Assembly (NCBI GenBank): GCA_050013875.1
Contig: JBEKEK010000014.1
Coordinates: 1-64,000 of the forward strand
DNA: 64,000 bases
Source of the DNA: Trebonia sp050013875
GTDB taxonomy: Bacteria; Actinomycetota; Actinomycetes; Streptosporangiales; Streptosporangiaceae
Direction: 5' to 3'
The stretch's first letter is position 1. Each line of letters begins with the position of its first letter. The notes under the pieces are model-generated. The model was not told where the DNA came from, ran no database searches, and saw nothing but the letters and a program-made list of their open reading frames with translations. Positions 17,301 through 23,513 of the stretch are shown here, one piece after another. Position numbers and translations under genes: made by a program.

Positions 17301-17830
17301 ACTGCCCGGCGGGCACACTCGGTCCCGGTGACTCAATGTCCTGTCGCGCGAGCCACGTCATCACAACGGGGGACGTGGCCGCCGGGCACCTAACGAACGT
17401 CGGCACCGTGACCGGGGAGCCGCCGACCGGGCCGCCGGTAGCCGCCAAGTCCGCCGAGAGCGTCGAGGCGATCCACCGGCCTGGTCTTCAGGTAGCGAAG
17501 TCCGCGTCCCCGGCCATGTACCGGGCGGCCGGTGCGGCGATCGCGTTCACCTACACGGTGGTTAACACTGGGAACGTGTTCCTGCACGGCATTGCGGTGA
17601 CCGATGACAAGGTCCCCGGGCGGATCGACTGCCCGGCAACCACACTCGATCCCGGTGAGTCCATGACCTGCCACGTCACCTACAGCACGACCGCAGCCGA
17701 TGTGACCGTTGGCTACGTCACCAACGTCGCCACTGGCACCGGGCGGCCGCCGACGGGTCCGCCGTTGACCGACCGGGACGAGGAGACCGTCACGCTGGTG
17801 CCATTGCCTGTGGTCCCGGTGACAGGCTGA
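14345..17830 (+). CDS. Large surface protein: VWA domain and seven DUF11-like repeats
   Basis: 1161 residues. Residues 1-41 are a signal peptide (basic start, then LLASGAALAGAGLAAPATAAAAA). A prealbumin/SpaA-like segment follows (residues about 55-175), then a von Willebrand A domain (about 184-390) with the metal-site start LLIDLSSSIT and ITDGD. From about 393 there are seven repeats of about 108 residues, each starting like AKSAFPAEYAEPGETITYTYTVxNTGN and ending with DVxAGHITNxATVTG; they start near residues 393, 502, 610, 721, 829, 938 and 1047. These are DUF11/CARDB-type extracellular Ig-like modules. The protein ends at VPVTG, which looks like a degenerate sortase signal (LPxTG) with no membrane helix or basic tail after it, so it may be released or the anchor has been lost. 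Ribosome binding site AAGGGGAG before ATG. Confidence 0.88.
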   Translation: MFSFIRRGFATTRRGFATAALLASGAALAGAGLAAPATAAAAASPRSDPTITIRVGGVRTAENGPPGPPAASGLAGVTFRVTPASAGLPDSCVSTSAGLCTLSVNARRTYTIAQVGTPSGWFASSTLAAGAAGQVTARAYDTLSVAVGTGNVTIPVAATNSDTSPTARSGTWALSKDDPALAEGCGLRIALLIDLSSSITQAALPTYKAAARAFVESLNGTPSSIAIYTFGTTAPAPGANNANLAPVPVASQAGVNTLISKINGLTVPPSSGTNWDAGFWQIVRDMTTYHYQSAIIITDGDPTYYGPAGSLGGRGNLTRFAETENGIFSANALKSKGTSVLSVGIGTSKQGLRYTDNIRAVSGPAENTDYFNTDFVTLSAVLAKLALRNCAGLDLAKSAAPATYTHAGEKVSYTYTVTNPKYFTLHNVHVTDDRFAKAIPCTPSTLAKGGTATCAAEYTISQADVDAGHVTNTAKATGTTPNDDDVTSPPADATVTAIRTPAIHLAKSAFPAEYAEPGETITYTYTVANTGNVTLHHVTLTDDRLGTITCPETTLDPGHSTTCQATRVTTTADVDTGHITNAATATGHPPTGRPVTGTDRATVHAIRTPGIQLEKTAFPTDYAEPGETITYTYTVANTGNVTLHHVTLTDDRLGTITCPEATLDPGHSTTCHASHVTTAADVGAGHITNTATVTGHPPAGHPVTDSDGTTVHAIHPLDTPAIQLEKTASAGTYSGAGEQITYTYTVTNAGNVPLHGIKLHDDRLGLISCPATTLAPAASMDCHAEHTTTTADVDAGQIINTAIVTGDPPTGVAVTDADEEIIDAQRAPGIKLVKSAFPTKYGAAGETITDTYTVTNTGNVTLHGITVADDQIPGPIVCLTTTLGPGESTTCQAPHVVTAADVAAGHITNVGTVTGEPPAGPAVTDHDSDTVDAIRTPGIQLAKTAFPTRYAAPGETISYTYLVVNAGNLPLHGIIVTDDTIRGPIDCPAGTLGPGDSMSCRASHVITTGDVAAGHLTNVGTVTGEPPTGPPVAAKSAESVEAIHRPGLQVAKSASPAMYRAAGAAIAFTYTVVNTGNVFLHGIAVTDDKVPGRIDCPATTLDPGESMTCHVTYSTTAADVTVGYVTNVATGTGRPPTGPPLTDRDEETVTLVPLPVVPVTG
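15884..16035 (+). repeat. Near-identical DNA repeat, copy 1 (surface protein repeat 2)
   Basis: 15884-16000 is identical base for base to 16208-16324, 324 bp away (108 codons); after one mismatch the match continues about 34 bp more. The other repeats in the gene are far more diverged, so this pair was duplicated or converted recently. Confidence 0.9.
16208..16359 (+). repeat. Near-identical DNA repeat, copy 2 (surface protein repeat 3)
   Basis: Second copy of the segment at 15884-16035; the sole mismatch in about 152 bp is at 16325 (G for A). Confidence 0.9.
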
Positions 17831-18308
17831 CGGCAGCCATCAGCCAGCCCGTTCCGCCTGCGGCCGCCGTGCTTAGCGCGGCGGCCCGCGAGCGGGACGG
17901 CTGGGCCGGGCTCCGGCGCCGGCGCGACCGTAAGCTGTGGTGCGGGATGCCGTTGAGTGCGTGCTCGGCGTGGCCGACGACCTCGTCAAGCAGGCGGCGC
18001 AGGTGGGCGCCGCGCAGTCGGTAGAGGCGCGCCCGTCCCTCGGCGCGCTGGTCCACCAGGCCGCTCATCCGCAGCTTGGACAGATGCTGGCTGGCCGTGG
18101 TCGGCGTGCAGCGGGCCGCCTTGGCCAGCGCGGTCACGCCCAGCTCACCCTCGCGCAGCGCCCACAGCAGGCGCAGCCGGGTCGGCTCCGCGAGCATCGT
18201 CAGATGGCTCACCGCGACCTCGACGTGCGTGTCCGACAGCGGCTGGCCGGCGGCGGCATGGCGGTGGCTCTCCGCCGCTGCGGGTGCTGGTTCGGGAGCC
18301 TGGGTCAC
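17790..18308 (-). CDS. ArsR-family metal-responsive repressor
   Basis: 172 residues. The ArsR/SmtB winged helix reads VEVAVSHLTMLAEPTRLRLLWALREGELGVTALAKAARCTPTTASQHLSKLRMSGLVDQRAEGRARLYRLRGAHLRRLLDEVVGHAEHAL. Just before it is ESHRHAAAGQPLSDTHVE, and the recognition-helix cysteine and the His residues near the C-terminal helix (GHAEHALNGIPHH) could bind a metal, as in Ni/Co sensors NmtR and KmtR, though a precise ligand set cannot be assigned. It is divergent from a NiCoT/RcnA-like transporter gene, which it probably represses. GTG start chosen with GAGAAG upstream. Its last 41 bp overlap the convergent surface-protein gene; the C-terminal 45 residues are basic and low in complexity. Confidence 0.85.
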   Translation of the reverse strand: MTQAPEPAPAAAESHRHAAAGQPLSDTHVEVAVSHLTMLAEPTRLRLLWALREGELGVTALAKAARCTPTTASQHLSKLRMSGLVDQRAEGRARLYRLRGAHLRRLLDEVVGHAEHALNGIPHHSLRSRRRRSPAQPSRSRAAALSTAAAGGTGWLMAAVSLSPGPQAMAPA

Positions 18309-18367
18309 GATCAGTATCTTCTCACCTGCGCAGCTGCGAGCGGCTGCGAGTTGTTGGCAAGTAACTA

Positions 18368-18387
18368 AGAAGCGCATTATAGCTTCT
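18368..18387. promoter_or_regulatory. Inverted repeat, candidate ArsR operator
   Basis: AGAAGC at 18368-18373 and GCTTCT at 18382-18387, spacer GCATTATA, in the gap between the divergent ArsR and transporter genes. A second weaker pair, CGAAT 18402-18406 and ATTCG 18420-18424, overlaps the transporter -10. Operator role is inferred from position. Confidence 0.5.
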
Positions 18388-18415
18388 CATCTTCACTGAT
18401 GCGAATATGAGCGAG

Positions 18416-18431
18416 TAAGATTCGGGACGTG
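18416..18431 (+). promoter_or_regulatory. Leaderless -10 element TAAGAT before transporter GTG
   Basis: TAAGAT at 18416-18421, 7 nt before the GTG at 18429; no ribosome binding site. Confidence 0.5.
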
Positions 18432-19208
18432 AACACCCTCCCCGTCCTGCTGCTCGCCGCGGCTGGTGTCGGCTTCGGGCACGCGGTCATGCCCGACCAC
18501 TGGCTGCCGCTGGCGGTCCTGTCCCGTACCCGGCACTACCGCGCGGGCCGGGTGGCACGCCTGTCGCTTGCCGCCGCCGTGGCCCACGTGGTGGTGTCGT
18601 TGCTGCTCGGCGCGGTGGTGGTCCTGGTCGGGCTGCAGTTCCGGGCCACCATCGCCGGTCACGCCGACCTTGTCGTCGGCAGCATCCTGCTGGCCACTGG
18701 GGCAGTCTTCCTGATCCTGGAACTGCGCGGAAAGGGCCATGGACACGGGCATGGCGCTCACCAGGACCACGCCCACGGCCACGCCGGGCACCATCACCAC
18801 AACAACGACCACGAACACCATCAGCACGCGGTGCACGGCGCGGGGCTAACCGTGGTGCTTGACCGGCAGCAAACCACCGCGCCGGCGCAGCGGGCGACGC
18901 GGACTCCGCCGCGGGCAAGCGGCGCGCGCCGCCTCGCCGCGCTGCTCGTACCCTTCGGCGCCGCTGCCTCGCCTGACCTCACCATTCTGCCGGTCTTCCT
19001 CGCCGCCAGCGCGCTGGGGGCCGGGGCCGCGATCGGCTCCCTGGCGGTCTTCGCCCTCGTCACGGTCGTCACCATCGTCGGACTGACGATCGCGACCGCG
19101 GTTGGCGCGGGCCGGCTGACCGCGCCCTGGATAGACCGCGGCGCGAACCTGCTCACCGCGGGGACACTCCTGCTTATCGGGGCCCTCGTCGTCTCCGGCC
19201 TGATCTAG
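18429..19208 (+). CDS. NiCoT/RcnA-like nickel-cobalt transporter with His-rich loop
   Basis: 259 residues with about six membrane helices. The first helix carries GHAVMPDHWLPLAVL, whose HxxxxDH is the signature of NiCoT and UreH/RcnA-type nickel-cobalt permeases. Between helices 3 and 4 lies a cytoplasmic or periplasmic loop with 16 His in about 37 residues (GHGHGHGAHQDHAHGHAGHH...), as in RcnA and UreH relatives. Such proteins import or export Ni(II)/Co(II); the divergent ArsR repressor and His loop favour export, but direction cannot be settled from sequence. Leaderless GTG start. Its TAG stop shares the palindrome CTAG with the stop of the convergent thioesterase gene. Confidence 0.85.
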   Translation: MNTLPVLLLAAAGVGFGHAVMPDHWLPLAVLSRTRHYRAGRVARLSLAAAVAHVVVSLLLGAVVVLVGLQFRATIAGHADLVVGSILLATGAVFLILELRGKGHGHGHGAHQDHAHGHAGHHHHNNDHEHHQHAVHGAGLTVVLDRQQTTAPAQRATRTPPRASGARRLAALLVPFGAAASPDLTILPVFLAASALGAGAAIGSLAVFALVTVVTIVGLTIATAVGAGRLTAPWIDRGANLLTAGTLLLIGALVVSGLI

Positions 19209-19759
19209 GCACCCGCCGCCTCGGCCCCCGGCATGATCAGGCAGCTGCTGGTGGCGGTGGCGACGACCTTGCCCGCCTGGTCGAGGATCTCGGCCTTGCA
19301 GAAGGCGACCCGGCGGCCCGGCTTGACGATGGTGCCCACCGCCCGGAGGGTTCCGCTTTCGCTGGTGATGCGGCGCGTGTAGCTGACGTTGAGGTCGATC
19401 GAGGTGTACCCGACGCCCGCCGCGAGTGTGGTGTGCACGGCGCACGCCGCCACCGTGTCGGCCAGCGTGCAGACGTAGCCGCCGTGCACCATGCCGATCG
19501 GGTTGTAGACGGACTCGTCCGGCGTTCCCTCGAAAACCACGTAGCCCTCCCCGACCTCGACCGGGTGAAAGCCCATCAGCACCGCGATCGGCGGGGCCGG
19601 CAGCTTGCCGTCCCTGATCGCCCGCAGGAACTCAAGGCCGGACAGGCCCGAGCCGGCCGAGGCAGTGATCATCGGATCATGCCACTGGACGATCTTGGTC
19701 CTGGGCGCGCCCCAGTCCGGCGCGCCAGCGCGATCGGCTGCCTGCTCAACCTCTGTCAT
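19205..19759 (-). CDS. PaaI-family hotdog-fold thioesterase
   Basis: 184 residues. Hotdog domain with the PaaI active-site pattern NPIGMVHGGYVCTLADT followed by SIDLNVSYTRRI and LRAVGTIVKPGRRVAFCKAEILD. It hydrolyses acyl- or aryl-CoA thioesters, probably as a tetramer in the cytoplasm. It is a clear paralogue of the C-terminal half of the fusion protein at 738-2252, sharing even the segment before the domain (DWGAPxTKxVQWxDPxxTAS). It is a single gene; its stop overlaps the convergent transporter stop by 4 bp (CTAG). ATG 19759 with GGAGG-like GGAGGTTTGA just upstream. Confidence 0.9.
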   Translation of the reverse strand: MTEVEQAADRAGAPDWGAPRTKIVQWHDPMITASAGSGLSGLEFLRAIRDGKLPAPPIAVLMGFHPVEVGEGYVVFEGTPDESVYNPIGMVHGGYVCTLADTVAACAVHTTLAAGVGYTSIDLNVSYTRRITSESGTLRAVGTIVKPGRRVAFCKAEILDQAGKVVATATSSCLIMPGAEAAGA

Positions 19760-19984
19760 TCAAACCTCCAGTACAGATCCCGGCCGTCGGGCGGGCAGGA
19801 AACCCGGTGCTCTCCTCAACGGACGACCGACGGGCACCCTCGCGGCTCGCCGCCTCGCTGACCCGCCGCCTCGCTGACCCGTCGCCGCGTTCTGCGCCGC
19901 CAGTGAATTTGATTCTACAACTCACTAGAACACGTTCCGGCGCCCGGGTTTACGGGGCAGGCCGTCTACCGCCGGAGGCCCGGA

Positions 19985-20000
19985 TACGCTGGCTAGCGTG
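19985..20000 (+). promoter_or_regulatory. Leaderless -10 element TACGCT before methyltransferase GTG
   Basis: TACGCT at 19985-19990, 7 nt before the GTG at 19998. Confidence 0.5.
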
Positions 20001-20762
20001 ACGGATCGCGACACCCGCGGGCTCTCCTTCGGGTCGGTGGCAGCCGACTACGACCGCTATCGCCCTCCCCCGCCGCCGGAGGCGATCGACTGGCTGATTC
20101 CCCCGGACGCGACCGCGGTGCTCGACTTGGCGGCCGGCACCGGTGCCGTGACCCGGCTGCTGGCCGGGCGGGCGGAACGGGTTTTCGCGGTTGAGCCCGA
20201 CGACCGGATGCGCGCGGTACTCGCGGCCCGCTGCCCGCAAGTGGAGGCGCTGGCCGGGCGGGGCGAGGAGATTCCGCTGCCCGGCGCCTCGGTGGACGCG
20301 GTGGTGATCTCCTCCGCGTGGCACTGGCTCGACCCCGACCTGGCCGTGCCGGAGATCGTCCGGGTGCTGCGCCCGGGCGGCACGCTCGGCGTGATCCGGG
20401 TGTCCTGGGACACCCGGGTGGACTGGGTGGCCGAGTTCAACAGCCTGGCGCGCGCCGCCCGCCGGGCCGATGCCGTCCCTGACGGCCAGCGGCCGGAGCG
20501 CCGACCCCGCCGCGAGGTCCGCTTCCCACCCGATTCGCCGATGTCCCCGCTGCAGGAGCACACGGTGGAGTACTCACTGCCGATGACCAAGGACGACCTG
20601 TTCGGTCTGCTCGGCACCTACAGCGGCGTGATCACCCTCGACCCCGGCCGCCGCGCCCGGTTCTCGCAGCAGGCCAGGGAATTCCTCAACCGGCAGCCAT
20701 GGGACCAGATCGGCCTGCCGATGATCTGCCGCTGCCTGCGCTCCACCCGCCTGCCCGGGTAG
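19998..20762 (+). CDS. Class I SAM-dependent methyltransferase
   Basis: 254 residues of the Methyltransf_11/UbiE-like type. SAM-binding motif I is VLDLAAGTGAVTRLLAG (residues about 38-54), the acidic strand is VFAVEPDDRMRAVL, motif II/III is SVDAVVISSAWHWLDPDLAVPEIVRVLRPGG. The start FGSVAADYDRYRPPPP is typical of a widely distributed actinobacterial subgroup. It is cytoplasmic; substrate unknown. Leaderless GTG start. It faces the XRE-cupin gene tail-to-tail with a 31-bp gap. Confidence 0.88.
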   Translation: MTDRDTRGLSFGSVAADYDRYRPPPPPEAIDWLIPPDATAVLDLAAGTGAVTRLLAGRAERVFAVEPDDRMRAVLAARCPQVEALAGRGEEIPLPGASVDAVVISSAWHWLDPDLAVPEIVRVLRPGGTLGVIRVSWDTRVDWVAEFNSLARAARRADAVPDGQRPERRPRREVRFPPDSPMSPLQEHTVEYSLPMTKDDLFGLLGTYSGVITLDPGRRARFSQQAREFLNRQPWDQIGLPMICRCLRSTRLPG

Positions 20763-20793
20763 TCCACCGCCGCGAGCGCCAGTCGGGGACTGC

Positions 20794-21480
20794 TCAGGCG
20801 GTCGCCTTCCTGGTCACCACCACGATGTAGCGGCACTCCTCGGCCGTCTCATTGCGGAACTCCCTGGCCCGCGGCTCGCCGAGCTCGAAGGTGTCGCCGG
20901 GCGCGAGTACCCGCTCCGCCGTTCCGTCGGTCAGGGTCAGCCGCCCGGACAGCACCCAGACGAGCTGCGCGATAAACGCATACGCGGCCGCCGGGTACGG
21001 CACCCGCGCGGCGGGCGGCAGCGTTACCTCGGTGACGGCGGCGGGGAAGGCGGGCGACGAGATCTGCCGCCGCAGATAGCCGGTGTCCGGGTCCCGCCAT
21101 TGCGGGGTGTCCGCCGCCCGGCGCACCCGGCCCGCCCCGCCCGCCGCGGCCGGGCCAGCCTCGGGACCGCCGCCATCGGCTGGCGGCCCGGAGACAGTGC
21201 GCGACTCGGAGACAGTGCGCGACTCGGAGACAGTGCGCGACTCGGAGACAGTGCGCGACTCGGAGACGCTGAGCAGCTCAGAAACGCTGAGCTCGAGGGC
21301 GGCCGACAGCTTGCCGAGGACGACCGCGGTCGGGCTGCTCTCGCCGCGCTCGATCTTGCTGATCATCGCGCGGGATACCCCCGAGGTACCGGCGAGCTGT
21401 TCCATTGACCAGCCCCGGCGCTGCCGCTGCGCCCGCAGCCGCTTCCCGAACGCGTCCCGTCCCTCTACTATAGTGGACAT
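20794..21480 (-). CDS. XRE-family regulator with C-terminal cupin
   Basis: 228 residues. The N-terminal XRE helix-turn-helix (FGKRLRAQRQRRGWSMEQLAGTSGVSRAMISKIERGESSPTAVVLGKLSAALELSVSELLS) is followed by a linker made of four exact VSESRT repeats, and a cupin_2 sensor domain (ALPPAARVPYPAAAYAFIAQLVWVLSGRLTLTDGTAERVLAPGDTFELGEPRAREFRNETAEECRYIVVV). Such proteins repress neighbouring genes and sense a small ligand in the cupin barrel. I chose ATG 21480 because it fits the HTH start and lies 6 nt after TATAGT (21492-21487, minus); the frame stays open to 21546. It is divergent from, and its start codon overlaps, the GNAT gene, so the acetyltransferase is the obvious target. Confidence 0.88.
   Translation of the reverse strand: MSTIVEGRDAFGKRLRAQRQRRGWSMEQLAGTSGVSRAMISKIERGESSPTAVVLGKLSAALELSVSELLSVSESRTVSESRTVSESRTVSESRTVSGPPADGGGPEAGPAAAGGAGRVRRAADTPQWRDPDTGYLRRQISSPAFPAAVTEVTLPPAARVPYPAAAYAFIAQLVWVLSGRLTLTDGTAERVLAPGDTFELGEPRAREFRNETAEECRYIVVVTRKATA
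21191..21262 (-). repeat. 18-bp in-frame tandem repeat, 4 exact units
   Basis: Four exact copies of GAGACAGTGCGCGACTCG on the plus strand, followed by one or two degenerate copies to about 21298. They encode the VSESRT repeats in the linker between the HTH and cupin domains. Confidence 0.92.
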
Positions 21481-21492
21481 GGATCCACTATA
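21466..21492. promoter_or_regulatory. Shared divergent leaderless promoter and palindromic operator
   Basis: Inverted repeat TATAGTGGA (21469-21477) and TCCACTATA (21484-21492) with a 6-bp spacer that holds both start codons: the ATG of the XRE gene (21480-21478, minus) and of the GNAT gene (21479-21481, plus) overlap by 2 nt. The minus -10 is TATAGT (21492-21487), 6 nt before its ATG. The plus -10 is TACTAT (21466-21471), 7 nt before its ATG. Each -10 lies inside the opposite gene. XRE binding here would block both promoters. Confidence 0.65.
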
Positions 21493-21997
21493 TAAGATTC
21501 GGCCCGCGGGCGGGGACGACGCGGAGGCGATCCGCGCCATCCGCAACGACGTGATCGAGCACTCGACCGCGATGTGGACGACGAAGCTGCTGACACCAGC
21601 GGACGGGCAGGCCTGGCTGGCGGAGAACCTCGCGCGCCGTTCGGTGTACGTGGCCGAGGCCGCGGGCGACCTGGTCGGGTTCGCGAACTGGGCACCCTGG
21701 CGGCCGAAGGACGGCTACCGGCACACCGTCGAGGACTCGGTGTACCTGGTGGCCGGGCATCAAGGCCGCGGGGTCGGCGCGGAACTGCTCCGCACGCTGA
21801 TCACCGGCGCATCCGATGCCGGCGCGCACGTGATGATGGCCTGCATCGAGGCCACCAACACGCCCTCGGTCGCGCTCCACGCGCGCCATGGTTTCGAGCT
21901 CATCGGGACCGCGCGCGAGGTCGGCAGCAAGTTCGGCCGCTGGCTCGACCTGACCATGATGAGCCTGGCGCTTGCCCGATCGCGGTTACACCGCTGA
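21479..21997 (+). CDS. GNAT-family N-acetyltransferase
   Basis: 172 residues of the GNAT fold, similar to phosphinothricin/methionine sulfoximine N-acetyltransferases (Pat/MddA-like): IRPAGGDDAEAIRAIRNDVIEHSTAMWTTKLLTPADGQAWL at the N-terminus, then VGFANWAPWRPKDGYRHTVEDSVYLVAGHQGRGVGAELLRTLI with the acetyl-CoA loop Q-GRGVG-, and ATNTPSVALHARHGFELIGTAREVG. It acetylates an amino group of a small molecule; the Pat-like pattern suggests an amino-acid-like antimetabolite, but that is inference. Start ATG 21479 is leaderless and fits the family start. The last 12 bp overlap the convergent membrane-protein gene. Likely repressed by the divergent XRE-cupin protein. Confidence 0.9.
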   Translation: MDPLYKIRPAGGDDAEAIRAIRNDVIEHSTAMWTTKLLTPADGQAWLAENLARRSVYVAEAAGDLVGFANWAPWRPKDGYRHTVEDSVYLVAGHQGRGVGAELLRTLITGASDAGAHVMMACIEATNTPSVALHARHGFELIGTAREVGSKFGRWLDLTMMSLALARSRLHR

Positions 21998-22717
21998 CCG
22001 GGAGCCCGGTGCCGGCCAGGCGAAGCAACGGTCCGTTACTCCGGCTGATTTTGATTTCTCTTCCTCGCCGAACGGCAGCAGCACGCGGCCGAGCAGGAAG
22101 GCGGCGGCGTAGCAGCCCACGATGGCATCCAGCCAGTGCGCGAGCAGTGCGCCGGCGTAGGTAGGGCCGCCCCAGGCGTTGACGGTGGCGTTCGGGTCGA
22201 GGCCGCCGATGAGCTGCGCACCCATCCGCGCCGGGGCGTAGGCCAGCACCAGGACCAGCGGCACCGCCAGCAGGGCCCGCCCCAGATTCGGCAGGGAGAG
22301 GCCGTGCGCGAACCGGAGGGTCCGGCCAAGCCGCGCGACCGCGGCCGCCGAGAACGGCGCGGCCCAGGGCGACGGCCCGCGGCCGCCCGCCCGGCGTGAC
22401 CGGTGTACCTCGATCCCCGCCGCGGTGGCCGCCGCGGCGATGGCCAGCAGAACGTGGACGAGGATGGCGTTGGTGCCCGCGGCGTGGTGCTCGGGCACGG
22501 TTGACCGGCGGGCGTACTCCACGGCGCCGTTGGCGATCCCGATGAGGAACAGCACGAGGAAGGCGGCGGCGGCCAACCGGGAAAGCCGCCAGGGCCGGGG
22601 CTGCAGGGCATTCGGCCGGTGGCTGACCCGCGGGGTGTGCCCAGTGCGCTCGGTGCGCTCGGTGCGCTCGGTGCGCTCGGTGCGCTCGGTGCGGCTGGTG
22701 TGGTTAGGCGCCGTCAT
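21986..22717 (-). CDS. Membrane protein, third gene of PadR operon
   Basis: 243 residues. After a hydrophilic start carrying five copies of a TER tripeptide (residues about 10-24) there are about four membrane segments: LAAAAFLVLFLIGIANGAV, AILVHVLLAIAAAATAAGI, LGRALLAVPLVLVLAYAP and WLDAIVGCYAAAFLLGRVLLPF. No catalytic motif was recognised. Its ATG overlaps the stop of the previous membrane-protein gene (ATGA, 22714-22717), and that gene overlaps padR, so the three form one operon. Such PadR-linked membrane proteins are usually of unknown function and may form a transport or stress-sensing complex. The C-terminus overlaps the convergent GNAT gene by 12 bp. Confidence 0.8.
   Translation of the reverse strand: MTAPNHTSRTERTERTERTERTERTGHTPRVSHRPNALQPRPWRLSRLAAAAFLVLFLIGIANGAVEYARRSTVPEHHAAGTNAILVHVLLAIAAAATAAGIEVHRSRRAGGRGPSPWAAPFSAAAVARLGRTLRFAHGLSLPNLGRALLAVPLVLVLAYAPARMGAQLIGGLDPNATVNAWGGPTYAGALLAHWLDAIVGCYAAAFLLGRVLLPFGEEEKSKSAGVTDRCFAWPAPGSRSAV
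22644..22688 (-). repeat. 9-bp in-frame tandem repeat, 5 exact units
   Basis: Five exact copies of GTGCGCTCG on the plus strand plus partial flanking copies; they encode the Thr-Glu-Arg repeats at the N-terminus of the membrane protein. Confidence 0.92.
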
Positions 22718-23118
22718 GACGTGCTCCCGCCTGCCGTGACCCCGGGCTTGGCCGTATCGCCGCTGCCGTTGGCACTTCGCAGGCGGTGGGCCAGGGCGAC
22801 GGCGGCCAGCGCCGCCCAGGGAGCGATGGTCGCGACGAGCGCGAGCGCCCGGGCCGGGGTGGTCGGCGCCCACAGAATGTTCGCGGTCAGACCGGCGCGC
22901 ACGGAGAGGAACTCCAGGCATCCCGACCAGACCAGCGACGCGATGACGAAAGCCAGCTGCCGGTGGCGTTCGGCGTGCAGCTTGCCCGCCCCCGCCACCA
23001 CGTCGGCGACAGCGCCGGGGGTCAGCCGGGTGTCTTCGAGGAGGGCGGCGAACTCCTCGCCGAATTCCCCCCGCCACTGTTTCGGGTACAGCGCGATAAG
23101 CAGGCGGATCATCCCCAT
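22714..23118 (-). CDS. Small membrane protein, second gene of PadR operon
   Basis: 134 residues. The first 50 residues are cytoplasmic and charged (MIRLLIALYPKQWRGEFGEEFAALLEDTRLTPGAVADVVAGAGKLHAERH), a pattern often seen at the start of PadR-linked permease-like proteins ('YPxxWRxRYGEEFxALLED'). Two or three membrane segments follow (LAFVIASLVWSGCLEFLSV and ALALVATIAPWAALAAVALAH). It overlaps padR by 10 bp upstream and the next gene by 4 bp downstream, so it lies in the middle of a coupled operon. Function unknown. Confidence 0.82.
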   Translation of the reverse strand: MGMIRLLIALYPKQWRGEFGEEFAALLEDTRLTPGAVADVVAGAGKLHAERHRQLAFVIASLVWSGCLEFLSVRAGLTANILWAPTTPARALALVATIAPWAALAAVALAHRLRSANGSGDTAKPGVTAGGSTS

Positions 23119-23435
23119 TGCAACCGAGCCTTTCCTGCCTCGACGATGCGGGACCAGCTGGCGAGCTGGGCTTGCAATGCCGCCCGCCCGGTGGCGGTGA
23201 TCTCGTACGGGCGGCGGCGGTCCGCACTCCGCAGCGGGGCGATAAGGCCCCGCTCGACCAGCTTGGTAAGTGAGCCGTAGAGGGTTCCCGGCCCGAGACG
23301 GATGCCGGTCTGCGCGAGGATGTCCTCGGTGATCGCGTACCCGTGCTTGGGGCCGTCGGTTAGCGCGAGCAGCACGAGCACCCCCGGTTCGCCGAACCGG
23401 GCCAGGCCATCCTGATCACGTCCTTGTCTCGCCAT
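23109..23435 (-). CDS. PadR-family transcriptional regulator
   Basis: 108 residues of winged-helix fold: FGEPGVLVLLALTDGPKHGYAITEDILAQTGIRLGPGTLYGSLTKLVERGLIAPLRSADRRRPYEITATGRAALQAQLASWSRIVEAGKARL. PadR proteins repress operons, often for membrane stress or drug efflux, and release DNA on binding ligands. I chose ATG 23435 (MARQGRD) because TACGAT lies 7 nt upstream and fits leaderless starts elsewhere in the window; ATG 23444 is the alternative. The start sits inside an 8-bp palindrome, so the protein very probably represses its own operon. Confidence 0.88.
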   Translation of the reverse strand: MARQGRDQDGLARFGEPGVLVLLALTDGPKHGYAITEDILAQTGIRLGPGTLYGSLTKLVERGLIAPLRSADRRRPYEITATGRAALQAQLASWSRIVEAGKARLQWG

Positions 23436-23452
23436 ACGTTGCATCGTATGGC
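23431..23452. promoter_or_regulatory. Perfect palindrome over padR start, candidate PadR operator
   Basis: GCCATACG (23431-23438) and CGTATGGC (23445-23452) with a 6-bp spacer. It covers the padR start codon and the presumed -10 TACGAT (minus strand, 23448-23443). PadR operators are commonly ATAC-N-GTAT palindromes, which this matches. Confidence 0.65.
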
Positions 23453-23513
23453 GTAATAGTGAAGTGGGTCAAACGCGGCTGGGCGCGCGGCCCCGGGTGC
23501 CGCGGAGACTGGC

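Noticed and set aside
21083..21478. N-terminal extension of the GNAT protein
   Set aside because: The upstream frame is antisense to the XRE-cupin gene and has no acetyltransferase similarity; ATG 21479 fits the family start.
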